Shown here: positions 12,442 through 19,348 of the stretch, piece by piece
Numbering within the stretch: the stretch's first letter is position 1
Layout: each line of letters starts with the position of its first letter
From: a virus
DNA length: 46,043 bases
Virus record (IMG/VR): IMGVR_UViG_3300031715_000010
Coordinates: 1-46,043 of that record
Direction: 5' to 3' (one strand)
Notes under the pieces: model-generated
Told to the model about the DNA's origin: nothing
Databases searched by the model: none
The model's input: only the letters and a program-made list of their open reading frames with translations
Made by a program: the position numbers and the translations under genes

Positions 12442-12951
12442 TCATGCGTCGACCTTCCCCGCCTTGGCGGCGGCTGCAGCCGCGTAGGCCTCCTCCTCCG
12501 AGGGCAAATCCTCCATCCGATGGAGCGGGGGCGGGACGAACCAGGCTTTCGGCTTCGGGCCCCATCCCTTTAGCCACTCATCCCGGCGGGCCTCGCGCCC
12601 CCAGATCCAGCCGCGGAGCTCATAGTCCGGGCACGCGCCGGTCACCCAGATGAAAACTTCATGCGGCTTGTCGCCCGGGCGGATGATCAGGTCCTTCATC
12701 GTCCTGACCTGGTATGGCCCGACGTCGGGAGCCTTGAAGGCGTTAACCGTTGCGTCCCAGTACCGGCCCAGCCCCTTGGCCGCCATCAGCTCGCCAATCG
12801 CGCCCTCAATGTTGGCCCCCCAGGGATCTCCGGAAAATCCGTGCTGATCCTCCAGCCCGCCCATGAGCGACTCGATCCTGCGCGCCGCGCCAATCATCGC
12901 GCCAAGCCAGGCTTCCCACTTCGTCGCACGCACTTTCCAGCGATCGCTCAC
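12442..12951 (-). CDS. Conserved phage protein, possible PD-(D/E)XK-like nuclease
   Basis: 169 residues, GTG start overlapping the upstream stop. The core GAIGELMAAKGLGRYWD, then APDVGPYQVRTM, and DLIIRPGDKPHEVFIWVTG recurs in phage early regions. The order Glu (helix), Asp (PDVG) and a QVR strand recalls the PD-(D/E)XK nuclease core with an altered third residue. The C-terminal RGWIWGREA and WFVPPPLHRM complete the family pattern. The nuclease idea is tentative. Confidence 0.65.
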   Translation of the reverse strand: MSDRWKVRATKWEAWLGAMIGAARRIESLMGGLEDQHGFSGDPWGANIEGAIGELMAAKGLGRYWDATVNAFKAPDVGPYQVRTMKDLIIRPGDKPHEVFIWVTGACPDYELRGWIWGREARRDEWLKGWGPKPKAWFVPPPLHRMEDLPSEEEAYAAAAAAKAGKVDA

Positions 12952-13313
12952 GCCGCGGCCCTCCGGACGACGCCCCAGGCCTCGAGGAGGGCGATCGGCT
13001 CATCCCGGCCGTAGGCGATGGCGTAGCGAACGCCGAGCTTGGCGCAGAGGCGCTGAAACTCGAGCTGGTCGTCGCTCACCACCGAGTGCTCGTCGCGCTT
13101 GAGCTCGATGAAGGCCACCAGGCCCGGCACGTAGGGCCCCATGACGAGGAGGTCCGCCAGGCCCTTGGTGAGGCCTGGCTGGCCGAGCGCGCCGGCGTTG
13201 GGGATGGCGGCGACCAGGGTGTCCGGCTCGCCCAGGATGCGCCAGTGGTCGATCACGGCGGCCTGGATGGCCGTCTCCAATGGCGTAGGCGCCCGTCTTC
13301 GCCGCCACCGCAT
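12948..13313 (-). CDS. VRR-NUC domain nuclease
   Basis: 121 residues. Motifs of the VRR-NUC fold are clear: ETAIQAAVIDHWR, then AAIPNAGA, LTKGLADLLVMGP (active-site Asp), VAFIELKRDE (Glu-x-Lys) and SDDQLEFQRLCAKLGVRYAI. Phage VRR-NUC proteins cut branched DNA and act as small Holliday-junction or replication-fork nucleases. It sits between a Cro-like regulator and replication genes in the leftward early operon. Confidence 0.9.
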   Translation of the reverse strand: MRWRRRRAPTPLETAIQAAVIDHWRILGEPDTLVAAIPNAGALGQPGLTKGLADLLVMGPYVPGLVAFIELKRDEHSVVSDDQLEFQRLCAKLGVRYAIAYGRDEPIALLEAWGVVRRAAA

Positions 13314-13318
13314 CGGAT

Positions 13319-13543
13319 TTACTCCGCTGCGTCTGCTATTTGCGGCGGCTTCTTGAAGAGGTCCATCGACGCGCCGGGGCCGAGCTTTTTAACCCAGCGG
13401 CGCATCAGGGCCGCCGAGGGGTCGCGCATGCCCTCTTCGACACGATAGACGGCCACGCGGCCGATCCCGAGCTGTTTGGCCAGCTGAGGCCGGGTCAACA
13501 TCAGCCGTTCGCGCGCCTGGATGAGATGGGTGCGTTTGGACAT
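13319..13543 (-). CDS. Cro-like XRE-family HTH protein
   Basis: 74 residues from ATG 13543; the frame is open to 13624, but promoter and operator lie there. The HTH is ARERLMLTRPQLAKQLGIGR with VAVYRVEEGMRDPS at residues about 10-45. Divergent from the repressor at 13654 and first gene of the leftward early operon: the position of lambda cro or N. The -35 TTGACG begins 35 bases upstream of the ATG, so its mRNA is probably leaderless. Confidence 0.8.
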   Translation of the reverse strand: MSKRTHLIQARERLMLTRPQLAKQLGIGRVAVYRVEEGMRDPSAALMRRWVKKLGPGASMDLFKKPPQIADAAE

Positions 13544-13551
13544 GGGCAAAA

Positions 13552-13578
13552 ATTGCCGCTTCGGCAACTGGCCGTCAA
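13552..13578 (-). promoter_or_regulatory. Leftward early promoter with repressor operator (11/12)
   Basis: -35 TTGACG (13578-13573 on the minus strand). Operator ATTGCC-GCTTC-GGCAAC (13552-13568) begins 10 bp downstream of the -35 start. The -10 is AT-rich but imprecise (CAATTT or AATTTT). ATG 13543 lies at the expected transcription start. A reversed palindrome GGCAA-AAA-TTGCC (13545-13557) overlaps. Confidence 0.65.
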
Positions 13579-13618
13579 GAGCACGGGAAAGGCCGCTGGG
13601 AGCCTTCCCGGGCTCCTG

Positions 13619-13661
13619 TTGCAACTAGCGGGTTGATCCGTTATGTTGCCTAGATGGCAAC
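13619..13661 (+). promoter_or_regulatory. Repressor promoter with perfect operator over the start codon
   Basis: -35 TTGCAA (13619-13624), 17-bp spacer, -10 TATGTT (13642-13647). The ATG at 13654 is at the expected start point. Operator GTTGCC-TAGAT-GGCAAC (13645-13661, 12/12) covers the -10 and ATG, so the repressor should shut off its own gene when abundant. Confidence 0.65.
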
Positions 13662-13977
13662 CTCGTCGCATCATGAGCCGTTTCGTCACTACCTGCGCGA
13701 ATGGCGTGAGGAACGCAAGATGCTGCAGGAAGAGTTGGCCGAAGCCGTCGGCCTGACCAAAAGCGCCATTTCTCGTTACGAAACAGGCGAGCGCAAGATT
13801 CATCTCGATCTGCAGTTTCGTCTCATGGTGGCGCTGCGCATCGTTCCGGCGCAGTTCTTTTCGCCGCCCGGCGCACCCTCGCTCGACGCCCTGATTGGCA
13901 ACGCCACGCCCGAGCAGCGGCGATTGGCTGTCAACCTGGTTACGGCGATCCTCGACGACGGCGGTAGCGAGAAGTAG
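13654..13977 (+). CDS. CI-like XRE repressor
   Basis: 107 residues. Residues about 9-60 are a canonical XRE HTH (YLREWREERKMLQEELAEAV, then LTKSAISRYETGER). The remainder (PSLDALIGNATPEQRRLAVN) is short and probably mediates dimerisation; there is no S24 autoprotease domain, so induction is not by LexA-like self-cleavage. It is divergent from the Cro-like gene, next to the densest cluster of 17-bp operators, and is the likely owner of that regulon. Apparently leaderless, like lambda cI from PRM. Confidence 0.82.
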   Translation: MATSSHHEPFRHYLREWREERKMLQEELAEAVGLTKSAISRYETGERKIHLDLQFRLMVALRIVPAQFFSPPGAPSLDALIGNATPEQRRLAVNLVTAILDDGGSEK

Positions 13978-14021
13978 TCCACAACCACCCACAGCTTTTT
14001 TTTCGCCGCCGCGTTCTTTCG

Positions 14022-14048
14022 TTGACATCGGGTTGCCAAATTGGAACT
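14022..14048 (+). promoter_or_regulatory. Rightward early promoter of the recombination operon
   Basis: -35 TTGACA (14022-14027) with operator GTTGCC-AAATT-GGAACT (14032-14048, 9/12) starting 10 bp after the -35 start. The -10 is weak (AACTTT). ATG 14058 is 36 bp from the -35 start, again at the expected mRNA start. Confidence 0.6.
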
Positions 14049-14057
14049 TTGGCGGCC

Positions 14058-14939
14058 ATGAAGAAGCCAGCCGCCATTGTGGCGGAGCGCGTCGACCCCC
14101 CGACGCCCCCGCCCGTCCCGGAGGGGGCCGCTGCAGCCCCCGCGCCTCCCTCCGGGGCACCCGATCCGTACCTCGCCATGATCGAACGCGCCGCGCGCGA
14201 TCCGGCCGTCGACCTCGCCAAGCTGCAGGGCTTGATGGCGATGAAGAGGGAGATTGAGGCCGAGCGCGCCTCGATCATCTTCGCCGAGGCCTTCGCCGAG
14301 CTGCAGCCCAATCTGCCGACGATCGACCGCAACGGCCGGATCTCCATTTACCCCAAGGCGCTGCGCGAGCGGGCCGAGAAGGAAGGACCGCAGGTTTTCG
14401 AAGGCCAAACGCCGCAACAAAAAACGCCCTACGTCACGCTCGACGACATCCTCGAGACCTTGCGCGGGCCGCTCGGGAAGCATGGCTTCTCGATCCGATT
14501 CGAGCACGAGACAACCAGCGACAATCGGCTCATCACCACAGCTATCCTACGCCACCGCACCGGCCATCAAGAGCGCGCCACCACGCCGCCCATGAAGCAC
14601 GACAGCACCGGCAGCAAGAACGATAGCCAGGCGATCGGGAGCACCCTCACCTATGGCCGGCGCTACGCCCTGATGGCGGTCTTGCCGATCGTCAGCCACG
14701 CGCCGCAGGACGCCGACGACGACGGCAAAGCCGCCGGCGCTGCGCCGGCCGACATCGACGCCATCGCCCAGATCCAGCAGCTCCTCTTCGAGACGGGCAG
14801 CGACGTGGCGAAGTTCCTCGAGTGGTGCGGCGCATCCGAGATCGCTGCGCTCAGCGTCGCCCAGGCCCAGCGCGGCACGACGTTCCTCAAGGAGAAGAAG
14901 CGGCGCGCCGAGGCGGCGAAGGTGCCCAATGACGCCTGA
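14058..14939 (+). CDS. erf: ERF-family single-strand annealing recombinase
   Basis: 293 residues from ATG 14058. After a Pro/Ala-rich lead, residues about 60-215 carry the ERF superfamily core: IIFAEAFAELQPNLPTID, TPYVTLDDILETLRGPLG, HGFSIRF, then GSKNDSQAIGSTLTYGRRYA. ERF proteins anneal complementary single strands and can circularise infecting DNA. Paired downstream with a YqaJ exonuclease, as in lambda Red. The C-terminal ~70 residues are a variable acidic and helical extension. Confidence 0.9.
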   Translation: MKKPAAIVAERVDPPTPPPVPEGAAAAPAPPSGAPDPYLAMIERAARDPAVDLAKLQGLMAMKREIEAERASIIFAEAFAELQPNLPTIDRNGRISIYPKALRERAEKEGPQVFEGQTPQQKTPYVTLDDILETLRGPLGKHGFSIRFEHETTSDNRLITTAILRHRTGHQERATTPPMKHDSTGSKNDSQAIGSTLTYGRRYALMAVLPIVSHAPQDADDDGKAAGAAPADIDAIAQIQQLLFETGSDVAKFLEWCGASEIAALSVAQAQRGTTFLKEKKRRAEAAKVPNDA

Positions 14940-15114
14940 ACAGCTGAAGGCGCGCAACCAGGCGATCGCCGAAGGCCAAAAGCGCGCCTGGGCCGACCCT
15001 GAGATCCGCGCACGGCGGAGCGCGGCGATCGCCAAGGCCCAGGATGATGCGCTCCATCGCGCCATCATGTCCAAGATCAAGACCGAGGGCAGGCCAAATG
15101 ACCGAGCTCGATGA
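14929..15114 (+). CDS. Small NUMOD3-like basic protein
   Basis: 61 residues overlapping erf by 11 bases. MTPEQLKARNQAIAEGQKRA with WADPEIRARRSAAIAKAQ looks like one NUMOD3-type DNA-binding repeat as found next to homing or HNH nucleases. Here it stands alone between recombinase and exonuclease and may assist DNA binding. Confidence 0.6.
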   Translation: MTPEQLKARNQAIAEGQKRAWADPEIRARRSAAIAKAQDDALHRAIMSKIKTEGRPNDRAR

Positions 15115-15733
15115 GTTTCGCCAGGCCCGTTGCGGCTCGGTCGGCGCATCCGACGCCCCCGACCTCATGCGCCGGACCAAGACCGGGTACTCGGCCACCC
15201 GCGCCAATCTCATGGCGCTTAAGGTGCTCGAGCGCCTGACCGGCGTCGCGGTCGAGACTTACCAAAGCAAGGCGATGGCCGAGGGCATCGAGAAGCAGCC
15301 GCAAGCCATCGCGACCTATGAGCTCATGTTCGATCTCAATGTCGAATACCCGCCAGCGCCGGGCCTCGTCCCCCATCCGCTGATCGAGGGCGCGCACGCT
15401 TCGCCCGACGGCCTCATCGGCGCGTTCGGCCTGGTCGAGGTCAAGTGTCCGCAAATGGCTGCGCATCTCGACACGCTGCTCACCGAGCAGATCGAGAAAG
15501 ACTACCGCATCCAGATCCAATGGCAGCTCGCCTGCACCGGCCGGCACTGGTGCGACTACGTCTCGTGGAACCCCGACTTTCCGCCGGCGATGCAGCTCTT
15601 CGTGCAGCGGGTCGGCCGGGATCCAGACCTAATGGAGGACATCGAGGACGAGGTCCGCAAGTTTCTGTTCGAGCTCGAGATCAAGGTCAACGATCTCCGG
15701 CGGAAATACGAGGTGCAGGAGGAGGCGGCGTGA
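15098..15733 (+). CDS. YqaJ-type (lambda Exo-like) recombination exonuclease
   Basis: 211 residues from ATG 15098 inside the previous gene's end. Family motifs: RCGSVGASDAPDLM near 11-24, GIEKQPQAIATYE near 63, the active-site Asp104 in HASPDGLIG, and Glu114/Lys116 in GLVEVKCP. QIQWQLACTGRHWCDYVSW follows. This is the PD-(D/E)XK viral recombinase nuclease that resects double-stranded ends to feed the ERF protein. Confidence 0.9.
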   Translation: MTELDEFRQARCGSVGASDAPDLMRRTKTGYSATRANLMALKVLERLTGVAVETYQSKAMAEGIEKQPQAIATYELMFDLNVEYPPAPGLVPHPLIEGAHASPDGLIGAFGLVEVKCPQMAAHLDTLLTEQIEKDYRIQIQWQLACTGRHWCDYVSWNPDFPPAMQLFVQRVGRDPDLMEDIEDEVRKFLFELEIKVNDLRRKYEVQEEAA

Positions 15734-16302
15734 CGGTTCGAATGACCAAGGCCGAGCGCGACGACCTGGTGCGCCTGGTCAAGCAGCGCGAGAAGGTCGC
15801 CAAGAGCGCGGCCGAGCAGCGCAGCGCGATAATGCTCGCCGACTTCGAGCGCGAGATTTCGGCGGTGCACACCTTCGACAAGAACGAGGTCTGGCGCGCG
15901 GCGATGGAGGCCGGCGTCGAGGCGGCGAAGAAGGCCAATGAGGCGATCGTGGCTGAGGCCGACCGGCTCGGCATCCCGCCGGAGTTCCGCCCCAGCCTCC
16001 ATTGGGCTTGGCGCTCGCAGGGCGAGAACGCTTACCGCGAGCGGCGCGCCGAACTGCGCAAGGTCGCCACCGCCGAGATCGCAGCGATGGAGAAGACCGC
16101 GCGCGTGCAGATTGAAGCCCGCAGCATCGAAGCCCAGACCGAAATCATCGCCAACGGCCTCGACAGCGAGGCGGCAATCGCTTTCCTCGAGAAGCTGCCG
16201 CCGATCGAGAGCATGATGCCCATGCTCGATCCGATGATGATCCAGAAGAAGCTCGCCGAGAAGGCGCGGGAGAGCGGGCGCGGCCTTCAGCTGGTGCCTT
16301 AA
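15730..16302 (+). CDS. Helical hypothetical protein of the recombination operon
   Basis: 190 residues, GTG start sharing GTGA with the exonuclease stop (ATG 15742 is possible). Nearly all helix with coiled-coil potential (ERDDLVRLVKQREKVAKSAA, later RAELRKVATAEIAAMEKTAR), and a Met/Pro-rich end. Similar proteins sit beside YqaJ/ERF genes in rhizobial prophages; function unknown. Confidence 0.65.
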   Translation: MTVRMTKAERDDLVRLVKQREKVAKSAAEQRSAIMLADFEREISAVHTFDKNEVWRAAMEAGVEAAKKANEAIVAEADRLGIPPEFRPSLHWAWRSQGENAYRERRAELRKVATAEIAAMEKTARVQIEARSIEAQTEIIANGLDSEAAIAFLEKLPPIESMMPMLDPMMIQKKLAEKARESGRGLQLVP

Positions 16303-16327
16303 TGAGGCTGTGCAGGGAGCAAGCGGC

Positions 16328-16567
16328 GTGAGCGACGACGAATATTCCGTCTATCAATTCTTCCCAGACGGTTCTTATGAGCGAGTTCGCCTGTTCGTCC
16401 CTGCAGAAGAGGCGGTCAAGGCAGCGCATCACTACAGTCACAATGTCGCCGCTCAGCTCGGAGTAGTCGACCGCGTCATCATCACCGACGTCGACGACTA
16501 TTGCTGCTTTGAATGGAAGCGCGGCGAGGGCGTCACCTTCCCCCCGGAAGCGCGAGGCAGACAGTGA
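16328..16567 (+). CDS. Conserved hypothetical phage protein
   Basis: 79 residues from GTG 16328 (GGGAG nine bases upstream; the frame starts at 16310). Contains YSVYQFFPDGSYERVRLFVP and RVIITDVDDYCCFEWKRGEG, ending VTFPPEARG. The D-x-x-x-FEWK-G-G-x-TFPP end is recurrent in small proteins of alphaproteobacterial phages. Unknown role. Confidence 0.65.
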   Translation: MSDDEYSVYQFFPDGSYERVRLFVPAEEAVKAAHHYSHNVAAQLGVVDRVIITDVDDYCCFEWKRGEGVTFPPEARGRQ

Positions 16568-16995
16568 GATTGTCGCGCTTCATCACCGCGGCCAATCGCG
16601 ACGAGATCCTGCGCGCCGTCGAGGAGGCTCCGCTCGGATCCCAGATCGACCTGGTCATCGATCCGCGCACGCTCGCGCAGAACCGGTTGATGTGGAAGCT
16701 CCTCAGCCTGATCGCCGAGGCGGTCACGCATGGCGGCGAGCGCTGGGCCCCTGACGACTGGAAGTGCGCCTTCCTCAAGGCGATGGGCAAGAAGATGCGC
16801 TTCATGCCGGCCATCGACGGCGATGGCGTTGTGGCGGTCGGCTACCACTCGAGCAAGCTCTCCAAACAGGAGATGAGCGAGATGATCGAGATGATCTACT
16901 CCTTTGGCGCTGAGCATGGCGTCTGGGACTGGAACGCGCCGACGCCAGAGCTCTCGCGGCCTCAGCTGCAGCTCGCCGATCGGCGCCCGGCATGA
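16564..16995 (+). CDS. ninB: NinB-like recombination protein
   Basis: 143 residues, GTG start overlapping the previous TGA. Motifs of lambda NinB (Orf) are present: APLGSQIDLVIDPRTLAQNR, LMWKLLSLIAEAV, DDWKCAFLKAMG, then SSKLSKQEMSEMIEMIYSFG and EHGVWDW. NinB binds SSB and single-stranded DNA and can substitute for RecFOR in phage recombination. Its presence beside ERF and YqaJ completes a Red-like pathway. Confidence 0.88.
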   Translation: MRLSRFITAANRDEILRAVEEAPLGSQIDLVIDPRTLAQNRLMWKLLSLIAEAVTHGGERWAPDDWKCAFLKAMGKKMRFMPAIDGDGVVAVGYHSSKLSKQEMSEMIEMIYSFGAEHGVWDWNAPTPELSRPQLQLADRRPA

Positions 16996-17396
16996 GACGC
17001 TCCCGTCGCGAGTTTACCATCGCCGACCAGGTGGCGATCGTCCAGCGTGCCACCGACTCGAGCTGGCGCATCCACTGCGAGCGCTGCGGCGTCTGGTGCA
17101 AGAGCCGCAAGGATTATGCGATCGACCACATCATCGCCGAGGGCATGCGCCCCGAGGCCGATCGCAAGCGCAACCTCACGCCGGCCGATGGGCAATTGCT
17201 CTGCGTCGCGGTTTGCCACCCTCCCAAAACGAGGGCGGAAAAGGGCGACATCGCCGAGGCCAAGCGGCGCGAGGCGGCCGAGCTCGGGATCGAGCGCCCA
17301 GGCAAGGTCAAGATGCGCCGGCGTGAGAAACTGCCGAAGGAGCCGCTGCGCGTCGCCGCCGGCGGCTCGGAAATCACCCGGAGATTTGTCGGATGA
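16992..17396 (+). CDS. HNH endonuclease-like (NinG-like) protein
   Basis: 134 residues, ATGA overlap. A CERCG near residue 30, AIDHIIAEG with the HNH-type Asp-His, LLCVAVCHPPKTRAEKGDIA and a long basic C-terminus give the HNH fold with zinc ligands. The third motif His (CHPPKT) is present. Likely a structure-specific nuclease of the recombination set. Confidence 0.8.
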   Translation: MRRSRREFTIADQVAIVQRATDSSWRIHCERCGVWCKSRKDYAIDHIIAEGMRPEADRKRNLTPADGQLLCVAVCHPPKTRAEKGDIAEAKRREAAELGIERPGKVKMRRREKLPKEPLRVAAGGSEITRRFVG

Positions 17397-17665
17397 AAAG
17401 GGCCGCCCTCGTCCTGGCGCTGATGATCGCCGGCGCGCCTGAGGCGGTCGCCTGCCATAGATTCTCGGTGTGGCGCTATCCGACGCCGCAACGATGCGAA
17501 GTCCGGCATGAGCTGCGGGCCACGCTGCCGCGCATGCCGCGACCGGCGCCGGCGTGGGATCCTGTGCCCACGCCGGCTGCTCGGGCCCCCGAGGACGAGC
17601 GCGCCCAGGCGATCGAGACGCTCAAGCGCGAATTGGCCACGTTGCCTGCGAGACAACCACAATGA
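17393..17665 (+). CDS. Small secreted protein with conserved Cys pair
   Basis: 90 residues with a signal peptide (MKRAALVLALMIAGAPEAVA, cleavage after AVA). The mature start CHRFSVWRYPTPQRC carries two cysteines 14 apart, a pattern seen in small exported proteins of rhizobial prophages, followed by a Pro-rich linker and a helical tail. Its place among recombination genes is odd and points to an envelope function expressed early, such as exclusion. Function unknown. Confidence 0.65.
   Translation: MKRAALVLALMIAGAPEAVACHRFSVWRYPTPQRCEVRHELRATLPRMPRPAPAWDPVPTPAARAPEDERAQAIETLKRELATLPARQPQ
17641..17657. promoter_or_regulatory. Repressor operator (11/12) before xis
   Basis: GTTGCC-TGCGA-GACAAC ends 4 bp before ATG 17662, inside the end of the upstream gene. 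It may silence a local xis/int promoter (TTGGCC at 17633 is a possible -35) or act as a roadblock. Confidence 0.6.
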
Positions 17666-18084
17666 AAGCGCGTATGGTCGAGCCCGCTTCGATTTCGCCT
17701 GACACTCCGCTCAGGCTCGAAATCGTGGCGAGGCTTGCTTTTCCCGATGGCTCCATGACCGCGAGCGGCCTTCGGCGAGAGATCGCCAAGGGGCGACTGA
17801 CGGTCGAAACGATCGCCGGGAAGCAATACACCACGTTGTCGAACGTGGAAGAAATGAGGGGACTATGTCGAACGCCGCAAAACCCGCCCGCCTCTGGCTG
17901 CGGGACGTCAGGGGAAGCAAGGTCTGGTACATCCTCGACAACGGACGCCAAATCGCAACTGGCTGCAGCGCTGATGACCGCGCGAGCGCTGAAGAAAAGC
18001 TCGCCGAACACATCGGCGCGAAAACCAAGCCGAGTTATGACAGCGGACGTGACCCTGCTGCCATCCCGATCGCCGAGATCTTGA
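17662..18084 (+). CDS. xis: Excisionase-like protein
   Basis: 140 residues from ATG 17662. Residues 14-70 resemble the MerR/Xis winged helix: LRLEIVARLAFPDGSMTASG, LRREIAKGRLTVETIAGKQY and TTLSNVEEMRGLC. This domain with its FPDGSMTASGLR signature usually precedes a tyrosine integrase in rhizobial prophages. The last 73 codons overlap the integrase gene in another frame and are Ser/Ala-rich, so the tail may be of little importance. Confidence 0.75.
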   Translation: MKARMVEPASISPDTPLRLEIVARLAFPDGSMTASGLRREIAKGRLTVETIAGKQYTTLSNVEEMRGLCRTPQNPPASGCGTSGEARSGTSSTTDAKSQLAAALMTARALKKSSPNTSARKPSRVMTADVTLLPSRSPRS

Positions 18085-18965
18085 ATATCTATCAGCAGGA
18101 CCGCGGCGCGAAGATTGCCCGGCCACAGGAGCTCGGGCAGCGTGTCACCGCGCTGCTGGGCTTCTTTGGGACAAAACCTGTCACGGCGCTCAACAAGCGC
18201 CTATGCCGGAATTACGCCGAACATCGCGGCCGCCCGCAGGCCGCCAGGCGCGAGCTCGAGGACTTGCATGCGGCCCTCGGCGTCGCTTTCGAGGAGAAGA
18301 TTCTCACCGTCGACTTCCGCCGCGACATCGAGCTGCCGCCCAAGGCGGCTCCCCGCGAGCGATGGCTCACCCGCTCTGAGGCCGCGCGGCTGATATGGGC
18401 GGCGTGGCGCTATCGCGAGGTCCAGAAGGGGCATGCCACGGGCCGCAAGAGCCGCCAGCACGTGGCTCGGTTCATCCTGGTGGCGCTCTATACCGGAACC
18501 CGCTCGGCGGCGGTCTGCGGGGCCGCTATGGGCCCTGCGATCGGCCGCGGCCATGTCGACCTGGACCAGGGCGTTTTCTATCGCCGCGCTCCTGGCACGA
18601 CGGACACGAACAAGCGCCAGCCGCCAGTTCGATTGCCGGGTCGCTTGCTTGCCCATATGCGCCGATGGAAGCGACGCGGCATCTCGCTCAAGGCCGTCGT
18701 CGAGTTCAACGGCGAGCCGGTCCGGAGCGTGAAGAAGGCCTTCGCCCGCTGCGTCTTCGACGCCGGCCTCGAGGGCAAAGTCTCGCCGCACACGCTGCGC
18801 CACACCGCGATCTCGTGGGCGCTGCAGAACGGCACCAAGATCTGGGATGCGAGTGATTTCTTCGGCGTCTCGCCGGAGGTGCTCAACCGCGTCTACGGAC
18901 ATCACTGTCCGGACCGGCACAAGGAGGTCGCTGAGGCCATCACCCGCAAAGGAAACAGACGGTGA
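17865..18965 (+). CDS. int: Tyrosine-type site-specific integrase
   Basis: 366 residues. The N-terminal half has arm- and core-binding features (LRDVRGSKVWYILDNGRQIA). The catalytic part shows Arg213 in LYTGTRS, Lys250 in TNKRQ, His309/Arg312 in SPHTLRHT and His346/347 in VYGHH. The usual nucleophilic Tyr about nine residues after the last His is not visible; only Tyr344, just before GHH, is near, which is a trait of this rhizobial integrase group or a divergence. It is followed at once by attP, the normal order for tRNA-integrating phages. Confidence 0.88.
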   Translation: MSNAAKPARLWLRDVRGSKVWYILDNGRQIATGCSADDRASAEEKLAEHIGAKTKPSYDSGRDPAAIPIAEILNIYQQDRGAKIARPQELGQRVTALLGFFGTKPVTALNKRLCRNYAEHRGRPQAARRELEDLHAALGVAFEEKILTVDFRRDIELPPKAAPRERWLTRSEAARLIWAAWRYREVQKGHATGRKSRQHVARFILVALYTGTRSAAVCGAAMGPAIGRGHVDLDQGVFYRRAPGTTDTNKRQPPVRLPGRLLAHMRRWKRRGISLKAVVEFNGEPVRSVKKAFARCVFDAGLEGKVSPHTLRHTAISWALQNGTKIWDASDFFGVSPEVLNRVYGHHCPDRHKEVAEAITRKGNRR

Positions 18966-18968
18966 ACT

Positions 18969-18990
18969 GTGCAATGGTTGTGCAATGGTT
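18969..18990. repeat. Left attP arm repeats
   Basis: Two tandem copies of GTGCAATGGTT, at 18969-18979 and 18980-18990, directly after the integrase stop. The same pair recurs at 19174-19195 on the other side of the tRNA-like core, the expected arrangement of integrase arm-type sites. Confidence 0.7.
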
Positions 18991-19022
18991 GGCCATGGTT
19001 GGGCGGAACAAACGGAGACAAA

Positions 19023-19039
19023 GTTGCCAGAACGGAAAC
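19023..19039. promoter_or_regulatory. Repressor operator (11/12) inside attP
   Basis: GTTGCC-AGAAC-GGAAAC lies between the left arm repeats and the core. It is not near a gene start and may act as a roadblock or link repressor to integration. Confidence 0.55.
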
Positions 19040-19087
19040 GAAAACGACAAAAAAGCTCAATAATTTCAGTAAGCCAGTTGCCAGACC

Positions 19088-19137
19088 CCTCGTTCGGGAC
19101 GAGGGGGTCGGAGGTTCGAATCCTCTCACTCCGACCA
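19088..19137 (+). other. attP: attP core: 3' part of tRNA-Pro(CGG)
   Basis: These 50 bases fold as the 3' part of a tRNA. The anticodon arm is CCTCG-TTCGGGA-CGAGG, with anticodon CGG at 19095-19097 (proline). Then come variable loop GGGTC, T arm GGAGG-TTCGAAT-CCTCT, acceptor strand CACTCCG, A73 and CCA. The D arm and 5' acceptor strand are missing, so it is not a functional tRNA gene. Integration here would restore the host tRNA-Pro gene. Confidence 0.88.
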
Positions 19138-19173
19138 TCATTTCAAACACTTAGCAATCACAGAGGGAGGATG

Positions 19174-19195
19174 GTGCAATGGTTGTGCAACGGTT
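19174..19195. repeat. Right attP arm repeats
   Basis: GTGCAATGGTT (19174-19184) followed directly by GTGCAACGGTT (19185-19195) repeats the pair seen at 18969-18990, in the same orientation, on the far side of the core. Confidence 0.7.
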
Positions 19196-19307
19196 GGTCG
19201 TTCCTAAGCCCCCCATCAAAGTGAAAAAGGCCCATATCAAGCGCGCGGCGCGTGAGCTCACGGCGGCGTGGCGCGCGGCCCAGAAGGCTGGAGCGAAGCG
19301 TGTCTAA
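19179..19307 (+). CDS. 42-residue basic peptide (weak)
   Basis: ATG 19179 lies in the right arm repeat; GTG 19221 is a later option. The product ends in AHIKRAARELTAAWRAAQ and is basic and helical. No ribosome site of note. It could be a real small DNA-binding protein or chance. Confidence 0.35.
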   Translation: MVVQRLVVPKPPIKVKKAHIKRAARELTAAWRAAQKAGAKRV

Positions 19308-19348
19308 CTGAGGCTCGACGGGTCGATCGACATCATCTTGAGGGACGA

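Noticed and set aside
19081-19137. A complete tRNA gene
   Set aside because: The anticodon, variable and T arms are perfect, but no D arm or 5' acceptor strand (CGGAGTG) lies upstream; it is an attP core.
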